Source: Posidoniimonas corsicana (GTDB lineage: Bacteria; Planctomycetota; Planctomycetia; Pirellulales; Lacipirellulaceae). Taken from it: 64,000 nt of DNA. Positions 27,830 to 38,397 of the stretch are shown piece after piece. The position numbers and the translations under genes are program-made. The notes under the pieces are model-generated. The model was not told the DNA's origin. It saw only the letters and a program-made list of their open reading frames with translations, and ran no database searches. The stretch spans positions 1,116,767-1,180,766 of the forward strand of contig NZ_SIHJ01000001.1 of NCBI RefSeq assembly GCF_007859765.1, written 5' to 3'. Position 1 is the stretch's first letter. Every line of letters begins with the position of its first letter.

Positions 27830-29190
27830 AGTGCCAGAATCGAATTGCGTGTTGAACCCGGGCGCGTGCGCCACGGCGCGCGGACCATGGCAGAGAAAGC
27901 GTCTATCATTCCTTGCTGAGAGAGAGCCGACGCACGCTTCGTTGAGAAAAACAAGAAGGCAAGGTCGACCAAAGCTAGCATAATCGCTGCACCAGTGACA
28001 TTCGCCACATTGACCACCGGAACGGCAAATATGCATCCGGCAGCGATGCACGCGAGTAGCGTTAGCGAGAATGACTCGTGCTTGTTCATGGACCTTGCAA
28101 GAGTGGTGTTCACCATCGCGACGGCGTGCGCGGAGGCTCCAAGCAAGAGTGCGAAGAACGCGGTTGCGTTGTAAGCAACCTGGTCGTCGAGCCAAACTGA
28201 AGTAATCACCGGTCCGAGTGCGGCGAGCGCTAATGCTGCGCTAACCGATGCCCAGAATGACGAAGACAACAGCAGATCGTACATTCGCCGCAAGAGCTGC
28301 AAGTCCCCCTTTGCAATGGCGGCCGACATTTCCTGCTGCACCGCGCGATTCACTGTTCGGGTCAGTTGGAGCACTAACGAAGAAAGAGTTCGGAACGCAG
28401 TGAATGCCACCACAGCCGATGCTGAACTCGTATACCCTATGACTGCCACCATCGACTGTGACCGCAGCCCCGCAGCAAGCGGTAGAAGCGTATCAGCCAA
28501 GGAAGGTCGAACTAGTGATCGTGCAGAGTTGAAAGTAGCGCTGGCAAAACCAAAGCTTAGCCATGGCACTTGCTTCCTGAGTGCGGCGAATCCAAGCAGT
28601 ACGAAGACCGCTTGACCGGCGACCATCGCAAAGGCCACCGCTGATGGCGTACCTCGGCTGAGCAATGTGATAACGACAGCGACGAATGCTGCTAGCCTTG
28701 AGCCGTGCTGCCACATGAAGCCCGTAGCGTACTTCCCTGCCGCCCTGTAGCCCGCAAGCAACAGCCCAACCACAAGCTGGAGACTCACCTGAAATGCAAA
28801 CGCGATGAGCAGCGTCGTCACTGTGCTACGATCCAAGGCTCTAAACCCAAATAAACGACCTAGATCGACGAACGCGAGTAGAACGGCACCGAGCAGAATC
28901 AGTACGCCAACGGCCAAAGTTATTAGGCTAGAGGTCTGGAACACTTCCTCGACTCTGCGCTTGTCGTCGTGCGCCGCTAGTATCATCTCCGTGCCGCCCG
29001 CTGACGCAAAGCCACCGCCTCCTTGAGCAATGAATGTAGGCAGAGCAGCCAAGATCAACCACTCCCCGTACTGCTGCTCCCCCCAGCAGGTCAGGTACAA
29101 GGGAACGCTTAGAAGTTGGGTCGCGACGGTGACAATCTGCCCGAAGGCATTCGCGCCAATACCTCGTAGAGTTCGCTTTCGAATCGACAT
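27826..29190 (-). CDS. Wzx-type oligosaccharide flippase
   Basis: The 454-residue protein has about twelve to fourteen hydrophobic segments and opens RTLRGIGANAFGQIVTVATQLLSVPLYLT, typical of the polysaccharide-synthesis flippase family in the MOP superfamily. It would turn the lipid-linked repeat unit across the inner membrane. The gene lies directly downstream of gmd, 19 bases away, and its stop overlaps the start of a sulfotransferase gene. GC content falls here compared with gmd. Confidence 0.84.
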   Translation of the reverse strand: MSIRKRTLRGIGANAFGQIVTVATQLLSVPLYLTCWGEQQYGEWLILAALPTFIAQGGGGFASAGGTEMILAAHDDKRRVEEVFQTSSLITLAVGVLILLGAVLLAFVDLGRLFGFRALDRSTVTTLLIAFAFQVSLQLVVGLLLAGYRAAGKYATGFMWQHGSRLAAFVAVVITLLSRGTPSAVAFAMVAGQAVFVLLGFAALRKQVPWLSFGFASATFNSARSLVRPSLADTLLPLAAGLRSQSMVAVIGYTSSASAVVAFTAFRTLSSLVLQLTRTVNRAVQQEMSAAIAKGDLQLLRRMYDLLLSSSFWASVSAALALAALGPVITSVWLDDQVAYNATAFFALLLGASAHAVAMVNTTLARSMNKHESFSLTLLACIAAGCIFAVPVVNVANVTGAAIMLALVDLAFLFFSTKRASALSQQGMIDAFSAMVRAPWRTRPGSTRNSILAL

Positions 29191-29209
29191 TAGAAGTTGG
29201 GCGCCAAGC

Positions 29210-30229
<1,020 letters not shown>

Positions 30230-30265
30230 GGGTCTCTCGTGGACGTCGGTATCCGTTGTGGTGGG

Positions 30266-31225
30266 CTACTGGGCCCGGAGGGTGGCGGACTGATTGCTGG
30301 CGAGGAAATCCTGGTAGGTCAATCGGAGCCCGTCACTCAGGCTGATAGCGGGCGTCCAACCGGTGGACTGGATGCGTGACGAATCGGTCAGCTTGCGGGG
30401 TGTGCCGTCTGGCCGCGAGGTGTCGTAGCTAATGCGGCCGGTGTAGCCGACGGTCTGAGCGATGAGCTGGGCGAGCTCGCCGATTGGGATGTCCTGGCCG
30501 GTGCCGGCGTTGACCCAGTCGGGCGGGTCGGGGAGGTTGAGCAGGTGGACCAGCGCGGCGGCCAGGTCGTCGACGTGCAGGAACTCGCGGCGGGGCTTGC
30601 CGGTTCCCCAGACGACCACCTCTTCGAGGCCGTCCTCTTTCGCCTCGTGGAACCGCCGCAGCAGGCCGGGCAGCACGTGGCTGTTCTCTGGGTGGTAGTT
30701 GTCGCCGGGCCCGTACAGGTTGGTGGGCATGGCCGAGTGGTAGGTCACGCCGTACTCCTGGCGGTAGTACTGGCAGAGCTTCAGCCCGGTGATCTTGGCC
30801 AGAGCGTAGGCCTCGTTGGTGACTTCCAGCGGCGAGGTGAGCAGCGAGTCCTCCGGGATCGGCTGCGGCGCCAGCTTGGGGTAGATGCAGGTGCTGCCGA
30901 GGAACAGCAGCCGCCCGACGCCCGCCTCGTAGGCGCCCTGAATCGTGTTGAGCGCGATGCGGGTGTTGTCGATCATGAACTCGACCGGGTAGGTCGAGTT
31001 TGCGACGATGCCGCCGACCTTGGCGGCGGCGACGATCACCTGGTCGGGCTTCTCTGCAGTGTAGAACTCGTTGACGGCGGTTTGGCTGGTGAGGTCGAGC
31101 TCCTCGCGGGTGCGGAGGATGAGCTCGTAGCGCGGGTCGTTCTCTAGAGCGCGGACCAGCGCCTTGCCCACCATGCCGCGGTGGCCGGCGATGTACAGTC
31201 GAGTCTTTGAGGAGGAGTTGCTCAC
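30266..31225 (-). CDS. fcl: GDP-L-fucose synthase
   Basis: The GTG at 31225 gives 319 residues with the expected N-terminus, [21 protein letters not shown]. Further family blocks are [33 protein letters not shown], the catalytic Tyr in [15 protein letters not shown], and the nucleotide-sugar site [22 protein letters not shown]. The enzyme epimerises and reduces the product of Gmd to GDP-L-fucose, using NADPH. It lies 36 bases upstream of gmd in the same transcription unit and 17 bases after the antiterminator gene. Confidence 0.96.
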   Translation of the reverse strand: MSNSSSKTRLYIAGHRGMVGKALVRALENDPRYELILRTREELDLTSQTAVNEFYTAEKPDQVIVAAAKVGGIVANSTYPVEFMIDNTRIALNTIQGAYEAGVGRLLFLGSTCIYPKLAPQPIPEDSLLTSPLEVTNEAYALAKITGLKLCQYYRQEYGVTYHSAMPTNLYGPGDNYHPENSHVLPGLLRRFHEAKEDGLEEVVVWGTGKPRREFLHVDDLAAALVHLLNLPDPPDWVNAGTGQDIPIGELAQLIAQTVGYTGRISYDTSRPDGTPRKLTDSSRIQSTGWTPAISLSDGLRLTYQDFLASNQSATLRAQ

Positions 31226-31242
31226 GGCTTCATGGTCGGCAG

Positions 31243-31812
31243 CTAGGAGGTAACGAGCAGGTCGGCGTGCACTTCCACGACGATCCCGCCCCCAAGGGCG
31301 CCAACGCCGACCCACACCTTGTGGGGCCGCGACGCGTCAAGCACCACGCCCTCCCAGTCCTTCATGGCGCCGCCGGTGACCCGGACCCGCTGGCCCTTCA
31401 CCACGTGATTGTACAGCTCGACGCTCTCCGGCCTGGTCTGCAGGCACGACTCGAGCGACTGGAGCTCGCGGCGGAGCACGTCGTGCTCGGCGTCGTTGGT
31501 GGGCAGGAAGTGCAAGATCCGGTTCGTGCGGACCGCCTCGAGGCGGCGGGTTTCTTCGGCGGCGAAGAATAAGTAGGAGGGGAAGAGGGGGAGCAGCGAA
31601 CGCCGCCGGCGGCCCCCGGAGGTGGTGAGCCGCTCGACCATCGGCAGGAAGTACGAAACGCCCAGGCTCATCAGGTCCCGGGCGAGTGACTTCTCCTGCC
31701 GCGGCTTGCAGTACGCCACGTGCCACGGCGTTGCCCAGTCCTCCGCCGACAGCTGGGCTGACGCGGTGGGCGCGGAGTAGCTGATCGGTGGGTCAGCGTT
31801 TTGGGTGAGCAA
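31243..31812 (-). CDS. NusG/RfaH-like transcription antiterminator
   Basis: The 189-residue protein has a NusG N-terminal domain, [20 protein letters not shown] and PLFPSYLFF, and a C-terminal KOW region, [20 protein letters not shown]. It is not the housekeeping NusG because it leads an exopolysaccharide cluster and has a diverged sequence, like RfaH or UpxY. It probably rides with RNA polymerase through the long downstream operon and suppresses early termination. It is the first gene of the unit; no ops-like element was recognised in the leader. Confidence 0.9.
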   Translation of the reverse strand: MLTQNADPPISYSAPTASAQLSAEDWATPWHVAYCKPRQEKSLARDLMSLGVSYFLPMVERLTTSGGRRRRSLLPLFPSYLFFAAEETRRLEAVRTNRILHFLPTNDAEHDVLRRELQSLESCLQTRPESVELYNHVVKGQRVRVTGGAMKDWEGVVLDASRPHKVWVGVGALGGGIVVEVHADLLVTS

Positions 31813-32542
31813 GGCGGGAGGAAGCTCAGGAGGCGGGGCAGGGTGGGTGGACTCCGTCCACGTCAGCGCACCTCAATGAGTGCACATCCGGGCGAGCCAC
31901 ATCCGTCCTTTCAGTGTAGCTGGGGGTGAAACCCCCACAAGCGGAGGGCAGCGGTTGGTCTGAGATAGGCGGGAAAACGCGACCGTTTGTGCCGGATGCG
32001 CGCTGCCCGCGCATCGCCGGGCCGCGGGGTCGATCTCGGTGGGAGTCTGACGATTGCGCGGAGAAGGCGTCTCGCAGAACCCATTCGGATGTGCTGCTGG
32101 TAGACCAGCCCCTCATTCGGCGCTTCGGGCAAGCGCACCGCTCCGCCCCGCCGCTCAACGCCATCCAAATCGCAGCACTTTCCCAGAAGAGTGGTCCGAA
32201 TCGTTCTGTCCAGAAAAAAAAGCGGTGCGGACAAGAATTGGCGCGGACTTCCACATAGCTTGACTGCAAGCACTTACTGCGCAACCCATTACACAGGTTC
32301 TACCTGAACGCCGATGCGAGGGTTTCGTCCGATCCAGCTCGCGCAGACTCGGACACCTCACGATGCTCAACGCGGTTTCACAAACAGAGCGACGCAGGCG
32401 CACGAACGCGCACTCCCCAGTAGACCGCGCTGGGTAGCCGTTCTCAGCAACGAATTGCGATCGCGACCGGAACTGGGCATCCGGACCATAAGCCGCGAGC
32501 CGTCTTTGCTGCGCGCAAGCAACGCCCTACCGTTCATTCACG
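31813..32542. other. Leader/intergenic region upstream of the exopolysaccharide cluster
   Basis: No convincing gene was found. This is the expected place for the minus-strand promoter of the antiterminator and the rest of the cluster. A small hairpin (TGGGGGT-GAA-ACCCCCA, 31921-31937) and an A8 run near 32214 are visible. Short open frames on both strands have Arg/Ser/Pro-rich translations and appear to be chance. The right end may be the eroded start of the pseudogene that follows. Confidence 0.5.
31921..31937 (-). promoter_or_regulatory. Hairpin in the leader of the exopolysaccharide operon
   Basis: TGGGGGT and ACCCCCA are separated by GAA and pair over seven bases. Read on the minus strand this lies about 110 bases before the antiterminator start, inside the likely 5' leader. 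It might be a pause or recruitment hairpin for the RfaH-like protein, or an unrelated repeat. Only the structure is seen. Confidence 0.35.
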
Positions 32543-33322
32543 CCCACCAACTACCCGGGCGTCAATTTCACCAACGTTCGCGGGATCAACGAAACGCACC
32601 TGGTTGGCAACCCGTGAGTACTTGAGCTAGGCGTGGCCAGGACGGGCTTACGCTACGACGGGTAGGGTTACGCGGAGGTCGCCTACCCAGGCAGCCTTGC
32701 TCTAGCAGCCCACGACATCGACGGAGGAACCAACGTTCGTCTCTAACCTTGCCGCCGTCCGACAGGTCAGGGGCTTGTCTACGACGGCGCCAAGCAGCGG
32801 TGGCATTCAGGCCTTCGCTGTCGACGGCGGCAATACTACTGGCGCCTACAGGCCGGGGCCCGGCCGAACGAGCCGCGATCTCACGACTACGCACTTCTCC
32901 CCTGGGACGCTCACGCTCAATTCTAACTGGAGAGGTTCCCAGCATCGCAGGCGCGTTGGGCTGGTTCAACCGATCGCTTGCGGTAGCTGCGCGGCCAAGG
33001 GAAGGTGGTTGATCTTCGACGAAGGATGCTCCACCGGTGACTTGGCGGACGTCAGTCCCCGGAGACTCTCCGGGGAACGCGTGTGGACTTCGCCGGTGAA
33101 TCGGGGCGCGCTTGACTCGCTCAATGCGCCGAATGCGATGATGTCCTCCAGTGCGACAGGCCCGCTGTTCACAAGCGATGCTTGTGCGGCGGCTCCTACG
33201 CCCGCATAAAGTTCCGGATTGAGTCAGTCGTTGTGGCGCCCAAGTTCGGCATGCTTCTGCTGGCGGGCACGCGGCTATTGTTGTGGTGTAGTGCCACCGG
33301 CCCGCCGCGATGCCTAAGCTAA
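32543..33322 (+). pseudogene. Decayed HAF-repeat/PEP-CTERM extracellular protein gene
   Basis: Fragments in different frames and interrupted by stops read like one protein. At 32543 the translation is NYPGVNFTNVRGINETHLVGNP then TGA at 32615; from 32634 it is RTGLRYDG, a TAG, then GYAEVAYPGSLALAAHDIDG; near 32770 QGLVYDGAKQRW; near 32800 GIQAFAVDGGNTTGAY. The pattern x-GL-x-YDG...VxxPGS...AxxIDG is that of HAF-type repeats in secreted proteins. At the far end, from about 33226, comes a hydrophobic tail, VAPKFGMLLLAGTRLLLWC, like a worn PEP-CTERM signal. At least two stops and two frameshifts make function unlikely. A sequencing problem is possible but would need several errors. Confidence 0.55.
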
Positions 33323-33391
33323 CGCGCTGAGCTCTGCTCTTGCGAATTCTCAAACGCGGTTCGGGGCGCCGAAAAGGTCCGCGGAAACAAT

Positions 33392-33607
33392 CTACTCGGC
33401 CCTAAGGGAATGCCACCGACGCAGCGCATGGATCAGGACGCCGAGAGCCTGCTTCTCGGTGGCCTCCTCAATGTGGCTGAGCACGCCGGCGGGTGGGTCT
33501 TCCCAGTCTGAGTCGATGCTCCCGCTTGGGCCGGCGATCTTGCACAGCGAGGCGCAGACCATGCCATCGAGCCGATAGGAACGATCTCGTCTGACTTTAT
33601 TGCTCAT
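33392..33607 (-). CDS. Small hypothetical protein
   Basis: The frame encodes 71 residues, MSNKVRRDRSYRLDG at the start and IEEATEKQALGVLIHALRRWHSLRAE at the end, with a plausible amphipathic helix in the C-terminal half. AAGG lies six bases before the ATG. It is 113 bases downstream of the 207-residue unknown gene on the same strand and may be its operon partner. No family was recognised; coding status is likely but not certain. Confidence 0.45.
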   Translation of the reverse strand: MSNKVRRDRSYRLDGMVCASLCKIAGPSGSIDSDWEDPPAGVLSHIEEATEKQALGVLIHALRRWHSLRAE

Positions 33608-33720
33608 CGATGCCTTGCTTTCCCTCGCTCTGATACTGTTCTCTACGCCAAAGGGAAGAATTGCTTGAACTCGGCGCCGTGAACCACGCTTCGCGCTCTA
33701 GCTTCTCACCACTGACTTGG

Positions 33721-34344
33721 CTACCGTCCCACGGATGTGAGCTGTTGTAGGCGGAGCAGTAGTTGGGTCAGATCACTGCCGCCGTCACTCGACGGCGGGC
33801 TTCGATGCGGCCGCACCCGTTCCTCCACTGTCGTCGTCGAGCACGCAACCCGTCGGTCGATGACGGAGAAGGTTCGATTGCACAGGAACCGTACTGCCCG
33901 ACGGTAAACCTCTCTCTGCTCGTCTGGCTCCAGCAGCGGTTGTCCGACATTCTCGCAGGCCGAGGAAACGATCGACCTAAGGCTCTCGATCTCGTTGCCC
34001 GACTCAGCAACAAAATCGGCCAGCCGCTCGTCGTTGTCGATCTCAGCGAGCAGCTCCGACTCTACCCAATGGTACACCGCCGCCACCGCTACACGCAGTG
34101 ACTCCGGCTCTAGCAAGGCGTCCCGCTCACGCGAGGGTACCAGCAGCACGGACAGCAACTGATCGAGGCGCCGCAGACGCTCTTGATAGGGTAGCGCGTC
34201 GAACTCCGCGCAGCCGGTGGGTCCATCCTCGCAAGCCAGGTTGTCGACCAGCACGCCCACCGCGATCTCAATCACCGATCGCTCCCCGCGCATCAGAGCG
34301 TCGGGCACGTCGTGTCGGAACTCTCGCCCGTCGTTTTCTGTCAT
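33721..34344 (-). CDS. Hypothetical protein
   Basis: The frame encodes 207 residues and starts with ATG six bases after GAGGGAC, a good ribosome-binding site. The protein is acidic and mostly helical, with blocks such as AEFDALPYQERLRRLDQLLSVLLVP and AVAAVYHWVESELLAEIDNDERLADFVAES. The C-terminus is Arg/Ser-rich. No signal peptide, membrane helix or known domain was recognised. It is divergently placed with respect to the globin-coupled kinase at 35133, which could indicate a functional link, but this is speculative. Confidence 0.6.
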   Translation of the reverse strand: MTENDGREFRHDVPDALMRGERSVIEIAVGVLVDNLACEDGPTGCAEFDALPYQERLRRLDQLLSVLLVPSRERDALLEPESLRVAVAAVYHWVESELLAEIDNDERLADFVAESGNEIESLRSIVSSACENVGQPLLEPDEQREVYRRAVRFLCNRTFSVIDRRVACSTTTVEERVRPHRSPPSSDGGSDLTQLLLRLQQLTSVGR

Positions 34345-35132
34345 GGGTCCCTCGTCGTTTCTCGAGCTGGAAGCCGAGTGGTCGGCGACGCCTGTCTCGA
34401 CCGAATACCTTTGACGGCACGGAGGAGTCGGGGCGCCGCCGTCCTATCCTTGTTGCAGGCTATCCGAGCCTCGAGAGTCGAGCCATACGGGCTAACCCTT
34501 GCGCTATCATCCAAACGCAGTAGGTGGGGAGTCTGCTGAGAAGGCCGTTGAGGGATAGCCCCTAGGCCGGCATCGCACCGCCACTCCATCTCGTTCGCGT
34601 CGCGTCACCGTTCGCACAACGCGTGTGGCATCGTGTGAGTTTCTGCATGGGTCTGTTTGGGAGTGCACGAGTCTTTACGTGAGAGAATCTGTGACTGACG
34701 CAACGGATGCGACTGACACATCGACGGCAAACAGCGATGCGACTTCGGCTGCCCGAAGTTGGTTGGCAGTCCTGCGTAGACGTGATCGACTTCCATTGAT
34801 GAAAGGCTAATCGTCTTCGCGTTGTACCGCGCGTCGAAGAATTTCAATCCAAACCGCCTCCAGCCCAGTTGTCCTAGCGGCGCAGCGGCAACTGTGTGTA
34901 TCCTCAGGCAGGATCAACGCGTTGCCGCGCAACTCATCAACTGCTCGCTTGGCTAGTTCCCTATGTGTCTGGCCGGCGGAGCGACACAGCGCAGGATGTG
35001 CTCGCAAGATCAACCCCCATCGCGACAGGCGTGTGCGCGGACCGCACGTCGGACGGTCTTGTCGCGCTTGGGCAGAGTCGAAGCGTCGCGCGGCGCCAAG
35101 TGTGATCAACACGGAAACGACAAGGGCCGTAG
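34345..35132. other. Intergenic region before the globin kinase
   Basis: About 790 bases without a secure gene. A minus-strand frame at 34807-35112 (101 codons, ending RRAVDELRGNALILPEDTHS and about 30 more) and a plus-strand frame at 34625-34810 (rich in Asp/Thr/Ala) could encode small proteins, but neither has a clear ribosome-binding site or known domain. No tRNA or terminator was recognised. The promoter of the 1053-residue kinase should lie near its right end. Confidence 0.45.
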
Positions 35133-38100
35133 ATGGCAGACACGAACGACGATGACCTTAAGAGCGCGTTGGGCCTCACCCCCGAGGCGGTTGAGACCCG
35201 GCTGCAGATGATAGGTCTAGACGCCTCCTCGCGAGACAGCCTCGGCAGCTACTGGCCGACCGCACAGGAGTCGACCGCCATACTGCTTGAGCAGTTCTAC
35301 GACCAATTCATTTCGACCCCAGACCTGGCCGCGGTGCTTGGCCACCCGAGCCGCATCCCAAAACTGATACTTGTTCAAACCGAGTATTTGGAAAGCCTGT
35401 TCTGCGATCCGATCGACGCCGAGTACGTTGATCGCCGACTCCGGATCGGCGCCCGCCACCACCAGCTGCGTGTGAAGCCCCAGTGGTACCTCGCGGCGTG
35501 CGCGCATCTCCTCTGCGGCTACATCGAGGCCGCGCCCACGACCAATCGGCAGGAGCCGATGGCGGTCGACGAGATCGACGCGATGGTCAAGAGCCTGTTC
35601 TTCGACGCCTCGCTTGTCCTCGACGCCTACATGCGTAACGCGGACCTGGCCGCGACGAGCGGAGCGGCTGAGCATACCGGCCCACACGTTCCGACGGGGG
35701 AGCGATCCGGCATGCCAACGCCGAGTTCGGTGAACGGTCAGCGTCACGCCACGGCGGCCATAAGACGCCTGCGGATGAACGAGAGCGACGTCAGCCGCCG
35801 AGCGACTTTCCTGGGACTGGAAGACCGCTGTCTGGAGGGCCTCGCCGCCGCCGCGCCCGCGGTGCTGGACGCCCTCCCGGGGGTGCTCCAAGAATTCTAC
35901 GACCTGATCGAATCCACCGCGGACCTTGCCGGGATGCTGGAAGGCGAGCAGGTTCAACGGCTGATGTGGCAGGTGAGGTCGTACTGGAGCGAGCTGCTGC
36001 GGGGAGAGATCGACCCGGTGTATGCGACCTCGCGGATGCGCATCGGCGCGGTGCACGAGCAGCTCGGCATCCCACCGCAGCTCTACCTTGCCGGCCTGGC
36101 GCGGCAGGTGAGCCGCTTGCTGCCGGTGGTGATGGGGCGGGGCGACGATGGCCGGCACACGCTCAGCACGCTGTTCCGACTCGTGTTCTTCGACGTGACG
36201 TTCGTGATCGACGCGTACATGGAGGCCCGCGCGTCCCGCCTGCTCCAGCTGCGCGGTTTGGCGTCGCAGGTAATGACCGACGTCAGCTCCGCGGTTGTCG
36301 TTACGGACCGGGAGTGTCGCGTGCTGTTCGCCAACGAGGCGTTCGTGTCGATGGTGGGGATCGACCCCGGCCTGCTGTACTGCATGGAGCTTGCCAACGC
36401 GATCCCCAGCATGGATCTAGAGGGGGTTGTTCGGTCCGTCGGCGCTAGCCCACAGCGGCGGCTGATGCTGGTCAAGAAACTGGGGGACCGCAGTCTGCGT
36501 GTGACCATCAGTGAGCTTGAGGCATCGCAACCGGCCGAGGGCAAGATCGCAATCGTCCTGGACGATGTGAGCGAGCTTGTGCGTGTCGGCGACTCGTTCG
36601 ACAGCACGTCCGCGCAGTACCAACGGCTTGCCGACGTTGTCGCGGCGGTGCTCTGGGAGATGGACTGGGAGACTCGGACGCTGGTGTCGCTGTCACGCGG
36701 CGCGTTGGAGCTGATCGGCCAACGGGACGTTTCGCTGCTTGGACGCGCCCATGCTTGGACGACGGCGATCTACCCCGAGGACCATGCGGCGTTTGTCGCG
36801 GCCTGCGAGAGCCTGAATGAGCTTACGCACAACAGCTGCGAGTACCGCATGGTCCGGTCGGACGGCCAGATCGTCTACGTGTCGTCCCACCTGACTCGCA
36901 CCACTTCAGAAGGCGACAAGCTACGCATCGCGGCGGTGACCACCGACATATCGCAGACCCGTAGCACCGACCGCCTAAGGCTGTCGTCGCTGGAACACTT
37001 CTCGTCCAACATCTGCGACGTTGTCAGCACGGCGGTCGCGTCGGTCGAGTTTGACCTCCAGCGCATCGCCGCCGCACCAACGCCGCCCGGTGCGTCAGAC
37101 CGCGGCGTTTCCCAGGCCCTGTTCGCCGTCAAGCGGGTCGCGTCTGTCCTCGGCAGCCTTAACGCGTTCTCCGGTCGCCAGCGGCTGGATGTTCAGGCGG
37201 CCGACCTCAACGATCTTGTCCACGAGTTCCTCGCCGAGATCAAGGTCATCGCCGGCGAGGAGTGCGACCTTGAGCTGCAGCTGGCGCCCGACCTACCCCG
37301 CTGCCGTGTCGACCCGCGGCGGTTCCTAGTCGTCGTCAGCCACCTGATCGACAACGCGCGCCGCGCGGCGTCGGGGCGTGTGCACATTGTCATCGGCACC
37401 CGCTGCCGCGGGGACTTTGACGACATCCCTTGCCCCATCGCTCACAAGCCCGATTGGATCGAGCTGAGCATCGCTGACCGAGGGCGTGGCATGCCCTACG
37501 AGGTACGGCGGAGGGCGTTCGAACCCTTCTACTCCGCCTTCGCGGAGCCCGGCCGCTACGGCCTTGGGCTGAGCATCGTCCACGGGTACGTGACACAGTG
37601 CGGTGGGTACTTAGCGTTGAGCAGCGTTGAGTCCGAGGGCACCACGGTCGCGATGAGGTTCCCGGCCATCAACGGAGAGGTGGAAATGGCCGCGCCGACG
37701 AACGGGTCGGCCGCCCCAGCGAAGGTCCTGATTGCGGGCGGAGGAGACCACGAGATCAGCGCAGCAGTCGCTGCGGCGGAAGCCCTCGGGTGCACCGTGC
37801 GGGTTGCTCGGAGCGTCGCGTTGGCCCTAGAAGTAGTCGGGCGTGATGGCATGGACATCCTGATATCCGACTCCGCGTTGGCGGGCCCGACGGATGGCTT
37901 CGGGCTAGCGAACATCGCGGTGTCGTACACGCCGCATATTGGCTCAATTGTGCTGGTCGATGCCGGGGCAGCAAATCTTGCCACGCACAACCCGGCAAGC
38001 GGCCTGCTCGTGCTGACCAAGCCCGTGGACGGCGAAGAGCTTTCCACCCACATTCAAAGTCTGCTGGGAAGGAATGCCCGGCGGGTTGACGAGCTGGCTC

Positions 38101-38294
38101 GCCTGACGGCGCGCGAGCGTGAGGTGCTGCAGCACGTGGCGACGGGGAAATCGCAGGTGGACATTGGCCGGCTGCTGGGTATTTCCGAACGCACTGTCGA
38201 ACAGCACGTCCGGGCCGCTCGCAAGAAGCTCAACGCGGTGAGCACCGTCGACGCCGTCGTTCAGGCAATCGGGAACCGAGAGATTGTTCCCTAA
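35133..38294 (+). CDS. Tandem globin-coupled hybrid histidine kinase with LuxR-type DNA-binding domain
   Basis: The 1053-residue soluble protein contains two globin-coupled sensor (protoglobin) domains, about 20-170 and 220-365. Their proximal-His regions align: RRLRIGARH (His109) with PQWYLAA, and SRMRIGAVH (His308) with PQLYLAG. Two PAS-like domains follow (about 376-485 and 495-610), then a kinase with candidate phospho-His622 (SLEHFSSNI), N-box Asn741, DRGRG (782-786) and GLGLSIVHGY. Residues 864-978 resemble a receiver with Asp913 and Lys963 but only one acidic residue at the N-terminal site. Residues 990-1047 are a LuxR/GerE helix-turn-helix (LTAREREVLQHVATG). Heme domains would sense oxygen or another gas. 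Joining sensor, kinase, receiver and DNA-binding end in one chain is very unusual. Targets unknown. Confidence 0.88.
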   Translation: MADTNDDDLKSALGLTPEAVETRLQMIGLDASSRDSLGSYWPTAQESTAILLEQFYDQFISTPDLAAVLGHPSRIPKLILVQTEYLESLFCDPIDAEYVDRRLRIGARHHQLRVKPQWYLAACAHLLCGYIEAAPTTNRQEPMAVDEIDAMVKSLFFDASLVLDAYMRNADLAATSGAAEHTGPHVPTGERSGMPTPSSVNGQRHATAAIRRLRMNESDVSRRATFLGLEDRCLEGLAAAAPAVLDALPGVLQEFYDLIESTADLAGMLEGEQVQRLMWQVRSYWSELLRGEIDPVYATSRMRIGAVHEQLGIPPQLYLAGLARQVSRLLPVVMGRGDDGRHTLSTLFRLVFFDVTFVIDAYMEARASRLLQLRGLASQVMTDVSSAVVVTDRECRVLFANEAFVSMVGIDPGLLYCMELANAIPSMDLEGVVRSVGASPQRRLMLVKKLGDRSLRVTISELEASQPAEGKIAIVLDDVSELVRVGDSFDSTSAQYQRLADVVAAVLWEMDWETRTLVSLSRGALELIGQRDVSLLGRAHAWTTAIYPEDHAAFVAACESLNELTHNSCEYRMVRSDGQIVYVSSHLTRTTSEGDKLRIAAVTTDISQTRSTDRLRLSSLEHFSSNICDVVSTAVASVEFDLQRIAAAPTPPGASDRGVSQALFAVKRVASVLGSLNAFSGRQRLDVQAADLNDLVHEFLAEIKVIAGEECDLELQLAPDLPRCRVDPRRFLVVVSHLIDNARRAASGRVHIVIGTRCRGDFDDIPCPIAHKPDWIELSIADRGRGMPYEVRRRAFEPFYSAFAEPGRYGLGLSIVHGYVTQCGGYLALSSVESEGTTVAMRFPAINGEVEMAAPTNGSAAPAKVLIAGGGDHEISAAVAAAEALGCTVRVARSVALALEVVGRDGMDILISDSALAGPTDGFGLANIAVSYTPHIGSIVLVDAGAANLATHNPASGLLVLTKPVDGEELSTHIQSLLGRNARRVDELARLTAREREVLQHVATGKSQVDIGRLLGISERTVEQHVRAARKKLNAVSTVDAVVQAIGNREIVP

Positions 38295-38397
38295 TCGAGG
38301 GCATAGACCCGACGCCGGTGGTAGGCTCCGAGCATGCGAAGAAGCTGTCTACTCCACAGCTGCCAGGCAGGAAGGTAACTGCGCGCTGCCTCGCCTT

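Noticed and set aside
32586-33353. Minus-strand open frame of 255 codons
   Set aside because: The translation is Arg/Ser/Pro-rich without motifs, while fragments of the plus strand show repeated HAF-like patterns.
34500-34560. Possible tRNA-like palindromic stretch
   Set aside because: No cloverleaf with a T-loop and acceptor stem could be drawn on either strand.
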